DNA from: Paracoccus sulfuroxidans
GTDB taxonomy: Bacteria; Pseudomonadota; Alphaproteobacteria; Rhodobacterales; Rhodobacteraceae
DNA: 64,000 nucleotides
Assembly: GCF_007830335.1 (NCBI RefSeq)
Contig: NZ_VLKU01000001.1
Coordinates: 310,001-374,000 of the forward strand
Direction: 5' to 3'
Positions 7,926 through 16,594 of this stretch are shown here, piece by piece. A program made the position numbers and the translations under genes. Within the stretch, counting starts at the first letter, position 1. Each line of letters begins with the position of its first letter. A model generated the notes under the pieces. The model did not search any database. It saw only the letters and a program-made list of their open reading frames with translations, and was not told the DNA's origin.

Positions 7926-8371
7926 ATCTCAGTCCTCATGTTCGAACCGTAGTACCGCCCGAGCTGTCCGAGTGCTTTCGGTGCCGGGCTTGGCGATGAG
8001 GTGAACTTAGGACCCGTCCCTGGGCCTGAAAAGCGGGCCGGAAGACATGGATTTCTCGCAAAAACGTGAGGAAACTGGATATGTTTGCGCTATCGGCCAG
8101 ATCATGCCGGTTCAAATTGTGATGGAACCCGGGGGTGTCAGATCGCCCTAAACGGAAGTCGGCAGGCAGGTCAGCGGCTTAATGTGGTGTTATGATACTC
8201 ACTTATTGTTTCGTTCTTGTGACGTTCACATCACGGCAGCGCGATTGCGTAAATAATAGGCAATCAGAAATGGCCGTTCCCCCACATGGAGTGTTGCAGA
8301 TGTCACACAGTTTTGCCGATTATCTGCGGCGCAATCGGACAGCCCGCTGCGGCCCGTGCCCTGCGCGCAAT
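7926..8371. other. intergenic region upstream of the DUF481 gene
   Basis: No supported gene. The two long frames crossing it (8192-8479 and 8286-9209, plus) run antisense through nusB and ribH and are shadows. The region should hold the promoter of the DUF481 gene; I see no clear operator. Confidence 0.5.
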
Positions 8372-8399
8372 AAAAAATGCGCCGCATTGGGGCGCATTT
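8372..8399 (-). terminator. rho-independent terminator of the ribH-nusB transcript
   Basis: Minus strand AATGCGCC-CCAATGC-GGCGCATT followed by TTTT, 28-55 nt after the nusB stop codon. Confidence 0.88.
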
Positions 8400-8426
8400 C
8401 TGGATCTTGGGTGCTGTGGGCCTTGG

Positions 8427-8936
8427 TCAGAACGCTTCGGGGCGCGCCTCGCGGGCCATGTGGTCCAGAACCGCGTTGACGAATTTCGACTCGCGTCCTT
8501 CGGGAAAGAAGGCCTGTGCGATCTGGACATATTCGATGATCGCGACCTTGGGCGGCGTCCCTTTCGAGACGAGTTCAGCCCCCGCGCAGCGGAACAAGGC
8601 GCGCAGCACCGGATCGATCCGGTCGATGGGCCATTTCGCCACCAGCGCCCGATCGGTCATCTGGTCGATGCGCGACTGCCAGTTCACCGCGTCGTCGACG
8701 ATGCGGGCGAACAGCGCGTCATCCGCCTCCGCCGAGACCATGTCGGCGTCCTCATCCTCGCGCCCGATGCGCCACTGCCGAAATTCGCGCATCACGCGAT
8801 CGGCCGACTGGCCAGCGGCTTCCATCTGAAAGAGTGCCTGGACGGCATAGACGCGCGCGGCAGAGGAGCGCGCCTGACGCTCGCTGCGCTTGTCGCCTGC
8901 GGCGGAATTTCCCGGTTTCTGGTCCTGCCCGCTCAT
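8427..8936 (-). CDS. nusB: transcription antitermination factor NusB
   Basis: 169 residues from ATG 8936, which overlaps the ribH stop as ATGA. The all-helical NusB core is recognisable: SSAARVYAVQALFQME near the N-terminus, IDRIDPVLRALFRCAGAEL in the middle and ESKFVNAVLDHMAREARPE at the end. It binds boxA RNA with NusE/S10 during rRNA antitermination. It is the last gene of the riboflavin cluster, a common alphaproteobacterial linkage, and is followed by a terminator. Confidence 0.92.
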   Translation of the reverse strand: MSGQDQKPGNSAAGDKRSERQARSSAARVYAVQALFQMEAAGQSADRVMREFRQWRIGREDEDADMVSAEADDALFARIVDDAVNWQSRIDQMTDRALVAKWPIDRIDPVLRALFRCAGAELVSKGTPPKVAIIEYVQIAQAFFPEGRESKFVNAVLDHMAREARPEAF

Positions 8937-9481
8937 GCCTGCCCCGGTCCTTCGATCTTGCCCGCCAGCTTGATGATGTCGCGCTCCTTCGCGGCATCGC
9001 TGGCCGGGCGTGACTGCCAGCCACGGTCCAGCGCGATCAGGTGCAAGGCCGCCGCTGCCGCCCCGCCACCCTTGTTCTGGCCCTTTGGATCGGCGCGCAC
9101 GAAGGCCTGTTCCGGGTTTTCGACGGTCAGGATGCCATTGCCGATGCAATGCCCTTCCAGACCCAGCAGCGTCAGCCCGCGCGAGCTGTCGTTGCAGACG
9201 GTCTCGTAATGCGTGGTCTCTCCACGGATGACGCAGCCAAGGGCGACGTAGCCGTCGTAAAGCCCGCGCCGCGCGGCCAGCCCGATGGCAGTCGGGATTT
9301 CCAGCGCGCCCGGAACCTCGATCAGATCGACGCTGGCGCCAGTCTCTTGGGCCACGGCGCGCGCACCTGCGATCAGGTCATCGGCGATGTTCTTGTAATA
9401 GGGCGAGACCACGATCAGCAGCCGCACCTGCCCCTCGAACCGGGGCAGTGGAAGATTGTAATGTTCGACGCTCGCAGCCAT
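8933..9481 (-). CDS. ribH: 6,7-dimethyl-8-ribityllumazine synthase
   Basis: 182 residues. Condenses 5-amino-6-ribitylamino-uracil with 3,4-dihydroxy-2-butanone 4-phosphate. Family signatures are visible: VPGALEIPTAI near residue 60, GCVIRGETTHYETVCNDSSRGL with the catalytic His, and GNGILTVENPEQA. Most lumazine synthases form icosahedral or pentameric shells; which applies here cannot be told. The start is 3 bp after ribB, and the end overlaps nusB by 4 bp, so the genes are translationally linked. Confidence 0.95.
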   Translation of the reverse strand: MAASVEHYNLPLPRFEGQVRLLIVVSPYYKNIADDLIAGARAVAQETGASVDLIEVPGALEIPTAIGLAARRGLYDGYVALGCVIRGETTHYETVCNDSSRGLTLLGLEGHCIGNGILTVENPEQAFVRADPKGQNKGGGAAAAALHLIALDRGWQSRPASDAAKERDIIKLAGKIEGPGQA

Positions 9482-9484
9482 GTC

Positions 9485-10603
9485 TCAGCCCTTCGGGATC
9501 GGACGGGTGGAATGGATCGAAAGACCGTAGGCGTCAAGCCCGACAATCTTCAGCGGCGCAGAATTGGTCAGAAGCACCAGCTCGGACAGGCCAAGCGCCG
9601 ACAGGATCTGCGCGCCAAGCCCGTATTGGCGCAGCACATGGGGCGAGACCTCGCCCTGCTCGGCCAGCCGGGGCGTCACGTCGCGGAACAGAACCACGAC
9701 GCCCCTGCCCTCATCGGCGATGGCCTGCATGGCCGCGCCCAGCCCGCCTGCTTCTTCACGGCCGACGCCCAGCACGTCATGCAGCGGGTCCAGCGCATGC
9801 ATCCGCACCAGCACCGGGCCTTCGGTGGTCAGATCGCCCTTGGTCAGAACGACATGCTCGGTTCCGCTGACCTCATCCGCGAAAATCCGCATCTGCCAGT
9901 CGCCACCATAGACCGAGTGCACCGCGCGCTGCGCACGTTCGCTGATGAGATTGTCATGGCGGCGGCGATAGGCGATCAGATCGCTGATCGTGCCGATCTT
10001 CAGCCCATGCGCTTGGGCAAAACCCACCAGATCCGGCAGGCGCGCCATGGTGCCGTCGGTGTTCATGATCTCGCAGATCACACCCGAGGGGTTCAGCCCG
10101 GCCAGCCGCGCCACATCGACAGCAGCTTCGGTATGGCCCGCGCGGACCAGCACGCCGCCTTCGCGGGCGCGCAGCGGGAAGACATGGCCCGGCGTCGCGA
10201 TATCGGCAGCACCCTTGCTGGGGTCGATGGCCACGGCCACGGTATGCGCGCGGTCATGGGCCGAGATCCCGGTCGTGACCCCTTCGCGGGCCTCGATCGA
10301 CATGGTGAAGGCGGTTTCATGGCGGCTGGAGTTCTTCGGGCTCATCAGCGGCAGGCCAAGCGCGTCGATGCGCGGGCCCGGCATCGCCAGACAGATCAGC
10401 CCGCGACCATGCGTCGCCATGAAGTTGATCGCATCGGGCGTCGCCATCTGTGCGGGGATGACCAGATCGCCCTCATTCTCGCGGTCCTCGTGATCGACAA
10501 GGATGAACATGCGGCCGTTGCGGGCCTCGTTGATGATCTCTTCGATCCCCGAGATGGCGTCCGACCATTCACTTTCGACCGGACCGGGCTTCTCATAATG
10601 CAT
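9485..10603 (-). CDS. ribB: 3,4-dihydroxy-2-butanone-4-phosphate synthase with degenerate GTP cyclohydrolase II domain
   Basis: 372 residues from ATG 10603 (AGGAG 8 nt upstream); an ATG at 10618 lacks a site. The N-terminal half is a complete RibB: DHEDRENEGD metal/acid motif, THGRGLICLAM, HDRAHTVAVAID, and GHVFPLRAREGGVLVRAGHTE. The C-terminal half aligns with GTP cyclohydrolase II at the end (LRQYGLGAQILSALG, then LTNSAPLKIVGLDAYGL), but where RibA has its three zinc cysteines this protein reads VRMHALDPLHDVLG with none. It should make the four-carbon riboflavin precursor but not open GTP. Confidence 0.88.
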   Translation of the reverse strand: MHYEKPGPVESEWSDAISGIEEIINEARNGRMFILVDHEDRENEGDLVIPAQMATPDAINFMATHGRGLICLAMPGPRIDALGLPLMSPKNSSRHETAFTMSIEAREGVTTGISAHDRAHTVAVAIDPSKGAADIATPGHVFPLRAREGGVLVRAGHTEAAVDVARLAGLNPSGVICEIMNTDGTMARLPDLVGFAQAHGLKIGTISDLIAYRRRHDNLISERAQRAVHSVYGGDWQMRIFADEVSGTEHVVLTKGDLTTEGPVLVRMHALDPLHDVLGVGREEAGGLGAAMQAIADEGRGVVVLFRDVTPRLAEQGEVSPHVLRQYGLGAQILSALGLSELVLLTNSAPLKIVGLDAYGLSIHSTRPIPKG

Positions 10604-11162
10604 CGGTAACTCCTGCAAAGAAGGCCTGACCGCTGACGAATCCCGCCAGGCCGCCGGCCGTCATCATTTCGCGTTCGTGGGCGGTTTCGCCAATCATCAG
10701 GACGGCGTCTCCGGGCAGGCCCTGCGCCCGCAGCCAACCCTTCATCTCGTCGCGGATCGCGGACCAGCTGGACCCGAAGGGCGCAAGCGGGCGAGCCGAG
10801 ACCGCATCGATCCGGCGCGCCAGCACATCGGGTGCAATCCCGGGCGAGGTGCCCAGATGCCGGACCGCAGCACTTTCGGCCATGCGGTGCAACACCTTGG
10901 GCGTGGGGGCCTCGGTCGTCCGGAACACGCCAAGCGCGTTCGAGGAATAAAGGAAGGCCACCAGATCGCGCCCGGTGGTCGCGCGCACGCCCGCATAGGT
11001 CTTGTAGTCCAGCCCCAGCGATTTCGCGCGGCGGACCTGCAGGCGCACCACCTCGATGGGCAGGCTTGCGCCCAGAAGTTCGCGTCGGGCCTGCGTCCAG
11101 CAATGCGCGCGCCAGCCTGATCCGGCAAGCTGCGGTCCGCGATTGTGACCGATGCCCGACAT
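10593..11162 (-). CDS. uncharacterised 189-aa protein within the riboflavin operon
   Basis: The frame opens 3 bp after ribE and overlaps ribB by 11 bp, so it is firmly in the operon. It begins with MSGIGHNRGP, a short N-terminal sequence that recurs in otherwise unrelated alphaproteobacterial and phage proteins. The rest is soluble and helical: ASLPIEVVRLQVRRAKSLGL, TGRDLVAFLYSSNALGVFR and VLMIGETAHEREMMTAGGLAGF. The middle suggests a DNA- or nucleotide-related fold but I recognise no catalytic motif. Function unknown. Confidence 0.75.
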   Translation of the reverse strand: MSGIGHNRGPQLAGSGWRAHCWTQARRELLGASLPIEVVRLQVRRAKSLGLDYKTYAGVRATTGRDLVAFLYSSNALGVFRTTEAPTPKVLHRMAESAAVRHLGTSPGIAPDVLARRIDAVSARPLAPFGSSWSAIRDEMKGWLRAQGLPGDAVLMIGETAHEREMMTAGGLAGFVSGQAFFAGVTDAL

Positions 11163-11165
11163 GGC

Positions 11166-11759
11166 TCAGCCCGCCTCGGCCAGCCGCGCGACGTAACGGG
11201 CCACGGTGTCGATTTCCAGGTTGATGCTGTCGCCTACCCGGGCATCGCCCCAGGTCGTGACGGTCTGCGTATGCGGGATCAGGTTCACGCCAAAGCGCGT
11301 GCCATCGACCTCATTGACGGTCAGCGAGGTCCCGTTCAGCGCGACCGAGCCCTTCTGCGCAATGAACCGCGCCAGATCGGCGGGCGCGTTGAAGGTCACG
11401 CGGGTGCTGTCGCCCTCATCATGCATCTCTTCGATCAGTGCCACGCCATCGACATGACCCGAGACGATATGCCCGCCCAGCTCATCGCCCACACGCAGCG
11501 CGCGTTCAAGGTTCAGGCGCTTCCCGGCCTCCCAGCCATTCGCGCCGATATTGGTCTTCGACAGCGTCTCGGCCGAGATATCGACGTCGAACCAGTCCGG
11601 CCCCTTGTCGATGACCGTCAGGCACACCCCGTCGCAGGCGATCGAGGCGCCCAGATCGACGCCCGCCATGCCATAGGCGCAGGTGATGCGTGCGCGCATG
11701 TCGCCCCGCATCTCGACTGCCGCAACCTTGCCGATATCGGTGATGATCCCTGTGAACAT
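11166..11759 (-). CDS. ribE: riboflavin synthase, alpha chain
   Basis: 197 residues from ATG 11759 (GGGGACAGG upstream); the upstream ATG at 11783 gives a non-family extension. The tandem lumazine-binding barrels are visible: MFTGIITDIGKV starts the first, SIACDGVCLTV carries the substrate loop, GGHIVSGHVDG lies at the domain junction, and SVALNGTSLTVNEVDG with NLIPHT completes the second. It dismutates two lumazines to riboflavin. It is the first minus-strand gene after the capsule block that separates it from ribD. Confidence 0.94.
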   Translation of the reverse strand: MFTGIITDIGKVAAVEMRGDMRARITCAYGMAGVDLGASIACDGVCLTVIDKGPDWFDVDISAETLSKTNIGANGWEAGKRLNLERALRVGDELGGHIVSGHVDGVALIEEMHDEGDSTRVTFNAPADLARFIAQKGSVALNGTSLTVNEVDGTRFGVNLIPHTQTVTTWGDARVGDSINLEIDTVARYVARLAEAG

Positions 11760-11958
11760 CCTGTCCCCGCTGCAATTCTCCATGCCGAACTAAAGCCTCG
11801 CATGGCGATCTTCAAGCGAAGCTGCCACAGGCCGCCCGAAAATGGGTCAATTCGTTTCGAAATCCGTTCCTTTCATTGCAAACTGCGGCAAGATGCGATT
11901 AGCCGCAGCACATCCTCTGGTAATCAGACCTGACCAAGTGACCTTCGTGAACCCAGAA

Positions 11959-13314
11959 ATGCCCTCGGGGGCAGACAACAGGACCAGCCCGTCGGCCGCC
12001 GAAGCGCGCGCCGCCGAGATTGCGCTGTTGCCGCCCTTCGGTCGGGTCTTCCTGTTGCTGCAAGGGCCGCACGGGCCATTCTTCAACCGCGTGGGCCAAC
12101 TTCTGTCGGATGCGGGCGCGCGGGTCTGGCGAGTGGGCTTCAATGCCGGGGACGAACATTTCTGGACCGACAAGGGCAGTTTCATCGCCCATGAAGGCGG
12201 GCCCGAGGATTGGCCCGCCCATCTGGCCCGGCTGATCGAGGACAAGGGCGTCACCGATATCGTGCTTTACGGCGATGTCCGCCCGGTCCATGCCGCCGCC
12301 CGCGAAGCCGCCGCCCGGCTGGGTCTGGTCCTGCATGTGTTCGAGGAAGGCTATCTGCGCCCTTTCTGGATCACCTATGAACGCGGCGGCTCGAACGGGC
12401 ATTCGCGGCTGATGGACATTCCGGTGAAAGAGATGCGCAAGGCGCTGCGCAGCCGGATCGGAGAGTTGCACCGCCCCCCGGCCCATTGGGGCGACATGCG
12501 CCAGCACAAATTCTATGGCGCGCTTTACCACTTCTTCGTTCTGGTCGCGAACCGGCGCTATCTGGGCTATCGCACGCATCGCGACATCTCGGTGCTGACG
12601 GAATTCCGGCTGCATCTGCGCCGCTTCCTGCTGTCGCCCTTCAACGCCATCATCCAGCGGCGCGAGGCTGCGGTCGTCCAGAAGGGCGGCTTTCCTTACG
12701 TTCTTGTGCTGATGCAGCTGGAGCATGACGCAAGCTTCGTCGCACATTCCCCCTATGACCGGATGGCCGATTTCACCGCCGAGGTGCTGGAGGCCTTCGC
12801 CAAAGGCTCGCCCCGCCATCACCGCATCGTCTTCAAGGCACATCCGCTGGAAGACGGGCGCGGCGACATCCGCAGCGCCATCGCGCGGCAAGCCAAGGCG
12901 CTGGGCCTCAGCGATCGCGTCCATTTCGTGCGGGGCGGCAAGCTGGCGCGGCTGCTGACGCAGGCGCATTCGGCGGTCACCGTGAACTCGACCGCCGCCC
13001 AGCAGGCGCTGTGGCGCGGGCTTCCGGTCAAGGCGATGGGGCGCACGGTCTATGACAAGCCGGGGTTGGTCTCGGACCAGCCGCTGGCCGAGTTTCTGGC
13101 CGATCCGCAGCGCCCGAATGGCGTGGCCTACCGTCGCTACCGTGATTTTCTGCTGGAAAGCAGCCAGATCCCCGGGGGCTTTTACGCCAGCCGTTCGCGC
13201 GCCCATGCCCTGCGGCTGGTCGTCGACATGATGCTGGCGTCCGAGGACCCGTATTCGGCGCTCTTTGCCGGAAAAGGCAAGCATCGGCAACAGATGGACG
13301 ATGAGCGAGATTGA
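11959..13314 (+). CDS. kpsS: capsule polysaccharide beta-Kdo transferase, KpsS-like
   Basis: About 451 residues if ATG 11959 is used; GTG 11947 and earlier ATGs (11893, 11842) are possible, but 11842-11958 looks non-coding. Core features are RVFLLLQGPHGPFFNRVGQL at the N-terminus, FEEGYLRPFWITYE, FKAHPLEDGR and SAVTVNSTAAQQALWRG LPV near the C-terminus, which are the capsule-synthesis CapS/KpsS pattern. KpsS adds the first beta-Kdo to lyso-phosphatidylglycerol, starting the glycolipid anchor of group 2 capsules at the inner membrane. Start is uncertain. Confidence 0.8.
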   Translation: MPSGADNRTSPSAAEARAAEIALLPPFGRVFLLLQGPHGPFFNRVGQLLSDAGARVWRVGFNAGDEHFWTDKGSFIAHEGGPEDWPAHLARLIEDKGVTDIVLYGDVRPVHAAAREAAARLGLVLHVFEEGYLRPFWITYERGGSNGHSRLMDIPVKEMRKALRSRIGELHRPPAHWGDMRQHKFYGALYHFFVLVANRRYLGYRTHRDISVLTEFRLHLRRFLLSPFNAIIQRREAAVVQKGGFPYVLVLMQLEHDASFVAHSPYDRMADFTAEVLEAFAKGSPRHHRIVFKAHPLEDGRGDIRSAIARQAKALGLSDRVHFVRGGKLARLLTQAHSAVTVNSTAAQQALWRGLPVKAMGRTVYDKPGLVSDQPLAEFLADPQRPNGVAYRRYRDFLLESSQIPGGFYASRSRAHALRLVVDMMLASEDPYSALFAGKGKHRQQMDDERD

Positions 13315-13411
13315 CACTGTAATTTTATGGCATAGCCAGCTGAATTAAACTAACTTGCGGTAAAATGCGCCCTAGAACGCAAATGAGGCGCGAGAGGACA
13401 GGAGAAGACCC

Positions 13412-14593
13412 TTGACAGTAATCAGCAGTTCCATCCCCAGGCGCGCCGGCACGGCAACGTCCCTGACCCGTCGCATGTCGGGACTGGGAAAGCTGGCCGT
13501 GATTGGTGCCGTCGTTCTCGTTTCGGCTTGCGGCTTGCCACGGTCCGGCCCGAACAAGAAAGAGATTTATGCCGGCTCGGTCGACCGTGGCGGCAACACT
13601 CATGTCATCTACGTGAACGATCACGTGGCGCGGACGGCCAACTTCTCGCCCGCTTACGGCTTCTCGTCGGACTTCCGCAACGCCAGCACCGTTGGCGCGG
13701 ATGAGATCCGGGCCGGTGACGTGCTGGGCCTTTCGATCTGGGAAAACGTCGATGACGGGCTTCTGGCCTCGATGGGGACCAGCTCGACCGCGCTGACCGA
13801 GCTTCAGGTCGACAGCCAGGGCTATATCTTCGTGCCCTATGCCGGTCGCGTCCGTGCCGCGGGCAATACGCCCGACCAGCTGCGCCAGCTGATCACCCAG
13901 CGTCTGGAAACCCAGACCCCCGACCCGCAGGTCATGGTCACCCGCATGGCGGGCGACGGCGCGACCGTCTCGGTCATGGGCAAGGTGAACGCGCAGGGCG
14001 TCTACCCCATCGAACGCCCGACCCGCACCCTTTCGGCGATGCTGTCGAAATCGGGCGGCGTTGCCATCGAGCCCGAGATTGCCGTTGTCACCGTCAAGCG
14101 TGGCAATTCCAGCGGCAAGGTCTGGCTGAAAGACCTTTACACCAACCCGCGCAACGACATTGCGCTGCGTCCGGGCGACGTCGTGCTGGTCGAAGAGGAT
14201 CAGCGCAGCTTCACCGCTCTGGGTGCGCTGGGCGGCCAGACCAAGGTGCCGCTTGGCAACGAACAGATCAACGCGGTCGAGGCGCTGGCCATGGTCGGCG
14301 GCCTTTCCACCGCGCTGGCCGACCCGACTGGCGTCTTCATCCTGCGCGATGAACCGCAAGGCGTGGCCCGTGCGGTTCTGGGCTCGAACGCGATCCAGGG
14401 CACGCAGCGCATGGCTTATGTGCTGGACCTGACCAAGCCGAACGGCCTGTTCCTGGCGCGCGACTTCATGATCCGCGACGGCGACACCGTCTATGTCACC
14501 GAAGCGCCCTTCGTGCAGTGGCAGAAGACCATCGGCTCGATCACCGGCACCGCCGCTCAGGTCGGCACCATCGACTCGGCCCTCGGGGGCTAA
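13412..14593 (+). CDS. polysaccharide export outer-membrane lipoprotein, Wza/KpsD-like
   Basis: 393 residues. I take TTG 13412 as start because ACAGGAGAAGA lies 6-10 nt upstream; the inner ATG 13475 has no ribosome site. A lipobox LVSAC (Cys at about residue 40) marks a lipoprotein. A Poly_export domain follows: IRAGDVLGLSIWENVDDGLL, then VDSQGYIFVPYAGRVRAAG. Two SLBB-like repeats come next: VSVMGKVNAQGVYPIE and LRPGDVVLVEEDQRSF. Such proteins form the outer-membrane channel for capsule. It sits between KpsS- and KpsC-like genes; KpsM, KpsT and KpsE are not in this window. Confidence 0.85.
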   Translation: MTVISSSIPRRAGTATSLTRRMSGLGKLAVIGAVVLVSACGLPRSGPNKKEIYAGSVDRGGNTHVIYVNDHVARTANFSPAYGFSSDFRNASTVGADEIRAGDVLGLSIWENVDDGLLASMGTSSTALTELQVDSQGYIFVPYAGRVRAAGNTPDQLRQLITQRLETQTPDPQVMVTRMAGDGATVSVMGKVNAQGVYPIERPTRTLSAMLSKSGGVAIEPEIAVVTVKRGNSSGKVWLKDLYTNPRNDIALRPGDVVLVEEDQRSFTALGALGGQTKVPLGNEQINAVEALAMVGGLSTALADPTGVFILRDEPQGVARAVLGSNAIQGTQRMAYVLDLTKPNGLFLARDFMIRDGDTVYVTEAPFVQWQKTIGSITGTAAQVGTIDSALGG

Positions 14594-14596
14594 TCC

Positions 14597-16594
14597 ATGG
14601 CCTTGGCCGGATTGGAGGCCGCCGGGGGAGATCCCCGGCGGCTTTTCGTTTTCAACGCCGGGTTTCTGCGCCAGCCCCGATTGCGCCGCATCCTGTCGCT
14701 GGCAGGCTGGCAGGTCACGCTGGGCCTGCCCCGCGCGGGCCAGCATATCGGCGTCTGGGGTGCCAGCCCCTATGCCCATCGGGGCGAGGCGATGGCCGCG
14801 CGCACGGGCGCGTCGCTGGTGCGGATCGAGGATGCGTTCCTGCGCTCGGTCCTGCCGGGCCGCGCAGGCGGGTCCTTGGGTCGGCGCGGGCCTGTCGGCT
14901 TGATCATCGATCCGGTGGGGCTGTATTTCGACGCGGACCGGCCCTCGCGGATCGAACAGCTGGTGACCTCACCCGAAGCGGTGGCACTGGCCGGTCAGGC
15001 GCAGGCGGCGATCCGGCGGCTGATCGACGCGGATCTGTCGAAATACAACGCCCACCTGCCCGTCCCCACGCCCGAGCCGGGCTATGTCATGGTCATCGAC
15101 CAGACGCGCGGCGACGCCTCGCTGGCGGGCGCAGGTCGGGCCGAGTTCCTGCAGATGCTGGACGCGGCGCGGGAGGAAAACCCCGGCCTGTCCGTCCTGC
15201 TCCGCATGCATCCCGAGACCGCGCGTGGGCTGCGGCCCGGCCATTTCACCGCTGAGGACCTGCGCCCGGGCGAGATGCTGTCGGACGCGCCAATCTCGCC
15301 CTGGCGGCTTTTGGCGGGGGCGGCGCGGGTCTATGTCATGTCCTCGCAGCTGGGGTATGAGGCGATACTGGCCGGGCACCGCCCGCGCGTCTTTGGCCGT
15401 CCCTTCTATGCGGGCTGGGGGCTTTCGGATGATCAGCAGAGCCTGCCCCGTCGCGGGCCCGCCGGGATCGGCCAGTTGTTCGCCGCCAGCCATATGCTCG
15501 CGCCCGTCTGGTACGACCCCTGCCTTGACCGCCTGACCGATCTGGACGGCACCATGCGCCAGCTTGAGGCCGAGGCGCGTGCCTGGCGCGAGGATCATGC
15601 GGGCCATACCGCCTATGGCATGCGGCTGTGGAAACGCGGCTTCATCAGCCGCTTCTATGGCTCGGGCAAGGGGGTCCGCTTTACCGACACGCCCTCGCCT
15701 GCGGTGACGCTTGCCTGGGCCAACCGTGCCAGCGAGGCGCCACTTGCCGCGCAGGTCGAGGATGGGTTCATCCGCTCGCGCGGGCTGGGCGCGGCGCTGG
15801 TGCCGCCCCTGTCGCTGGTGGCCGATGACCTTGGCATCTATTACGACCCGCGCCGCGATAGCAGGCTGGAACGGCTGATCGCCCAGCCCTTGCCCGCAGG
15901 CGGGGCCGAGCGCGCGCAGGCGCTGATCGCGGCGCTGCGGGCGGCAGGCGTGACCAAATACAACCTTTCGGGCACCCTGCCCGATCTACCCAAGGGGCGG
16001 CGCATCCTTGTGCCCGGTCAGGTCGAGGATGACGCCTCGATCCGTTTCGGCGCGGGGGCCGAGCGCACGAACCTGCAGCTTCTGACCCGCGCGCGGCAGG
16101 AGAACCCGGACGCCGTCATCATCTATAAACCCCATCCCGATGTCGAAGCGGGGTTGCGCCCCGGTGCCATCCCCGAAGGTGATCTGGCCCGCCTTGCCGA
16201 TGTCATCGCCCGGAATGTCGGGGCGGATGCGCTGATGGCTGTGGTGGATGAGGTCTGGACCATCACCTCGACCCTTGGGTTCGAGGCGCTGTTGCGCGGG
16301 CTGCCGGTCACCACGCTGGGCGCGCCCTTCTATGCCGGTTGGGGCCTCAGCCGCGATCTGGGCGAGGTTCCTATCCGTCGTAAGGCTCGGCCGGGGCTGG
16401 ACGGACTCGCCTATGCGGCGCTGATTGCCTATCCGCGCTATTTCGATCCCGTCTCTGGTCTGCCCTGCCCGCCCGAGACTGCCGTGGCGCGACTGGCCGA
16501 TCCGGTCTTTGCAGGGCAGTCCTCACCGCCGATCCGGCTGCTCGCCAAGGCGCAAGGGGCGCTTTCGGGGCATTCCTGGATCTGGCGGCGCTAG
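14597..16594 (+). CDS. kpsC: capsule beta-Kdo transferase KpsC, two-module
   Basis: 665 residues made of two related glycosyltransferase modules. The repeats are easy to see: VRIEDAFLRS versus VEDGFIRSRGLG, LIIDPVGLYFDADRPSRIE versus LVADDLGIYYDPRRDSRLE, KYNAHLP versus KYNLSGTLP, LRMHPE versus YKPHPD, and FGRPFYAGWGLSDD versus LGAPFYAGWGLSRD. In KpsC the two modules build the alternating beta-2,4/beta-2,7 Kdo linker on lyso-phosphatidylglycerol (GT99/GT107). It starts 3 bp after the export lipoprotein gene and its stop overlaps the convergent ribD stop by 4 bp. Confidence 0.92.
   Translation: MALAGLEAAGGDPRRLFVFNAGFLRQPRLRRILSLAGWQVTLGLPRAGQHIGVWGASPYAHRGEAMAARTGASLVRIEDAFLRSVLPGRAGGSLGRRGPVGLIIDPVGLYFDADRPSRIEQLVTSPEAVALAGQAQAAIRRLIDADLSKYNAHLPVPTPEPGYVMVIDQTRGDASLAGAGRAEFLQMLDAAREENPGLSVLLRMHPETARGLRPGHFTAEDLRPGEMLSDAPISPWRLLAGAARVYVMSSQLGYEAILAGHRPRVFGRPFYAGWGLSDDQQSLPRRGPAGIGQLFAASHMLAPVWYDPCLDRLTDLDGTMRQLEAEARAWREDHAGHTAYGMRLWKRGFISRFYGSGKGVRFTDTPSPAVTLAWANRASEAPLAAQVEDGFIRSRGLGAALVPPLSLVADDLGIYYDPRRDSRLERLIAQPLPAGGAERAQALIAALRAAGVTKYNLSGTLPDLPKGRRILVPGQVEDDASIRFGAGAERTNLQLLTRARQENPDAVIIYKPHPDVEAGLRPGAIPEGDLARLADVIARNVGADALMAVVDEVWTITSTLGFEALLRGLPVTTLGAPFYAGWGLSRDLGEVPIRRKARPGLDGLAYAALIAYPRYFDPVSGLPCPPETAVARLADPVFAGQSSPPIRLLAKAQGALSGHSWIWRR

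Noticed and set aside
8192..8479. Small plus-strand frame starting near 8281
   Set aside because: It reads through the nusB terminator and into antisense nusB with no stop before 8479; no reliable ribosome site.
9041..10609. 522-codon plus-strand frame opposite ribB/ribH
   Set aside because: Antisense to two well conserved enzymes and without ribosome site.
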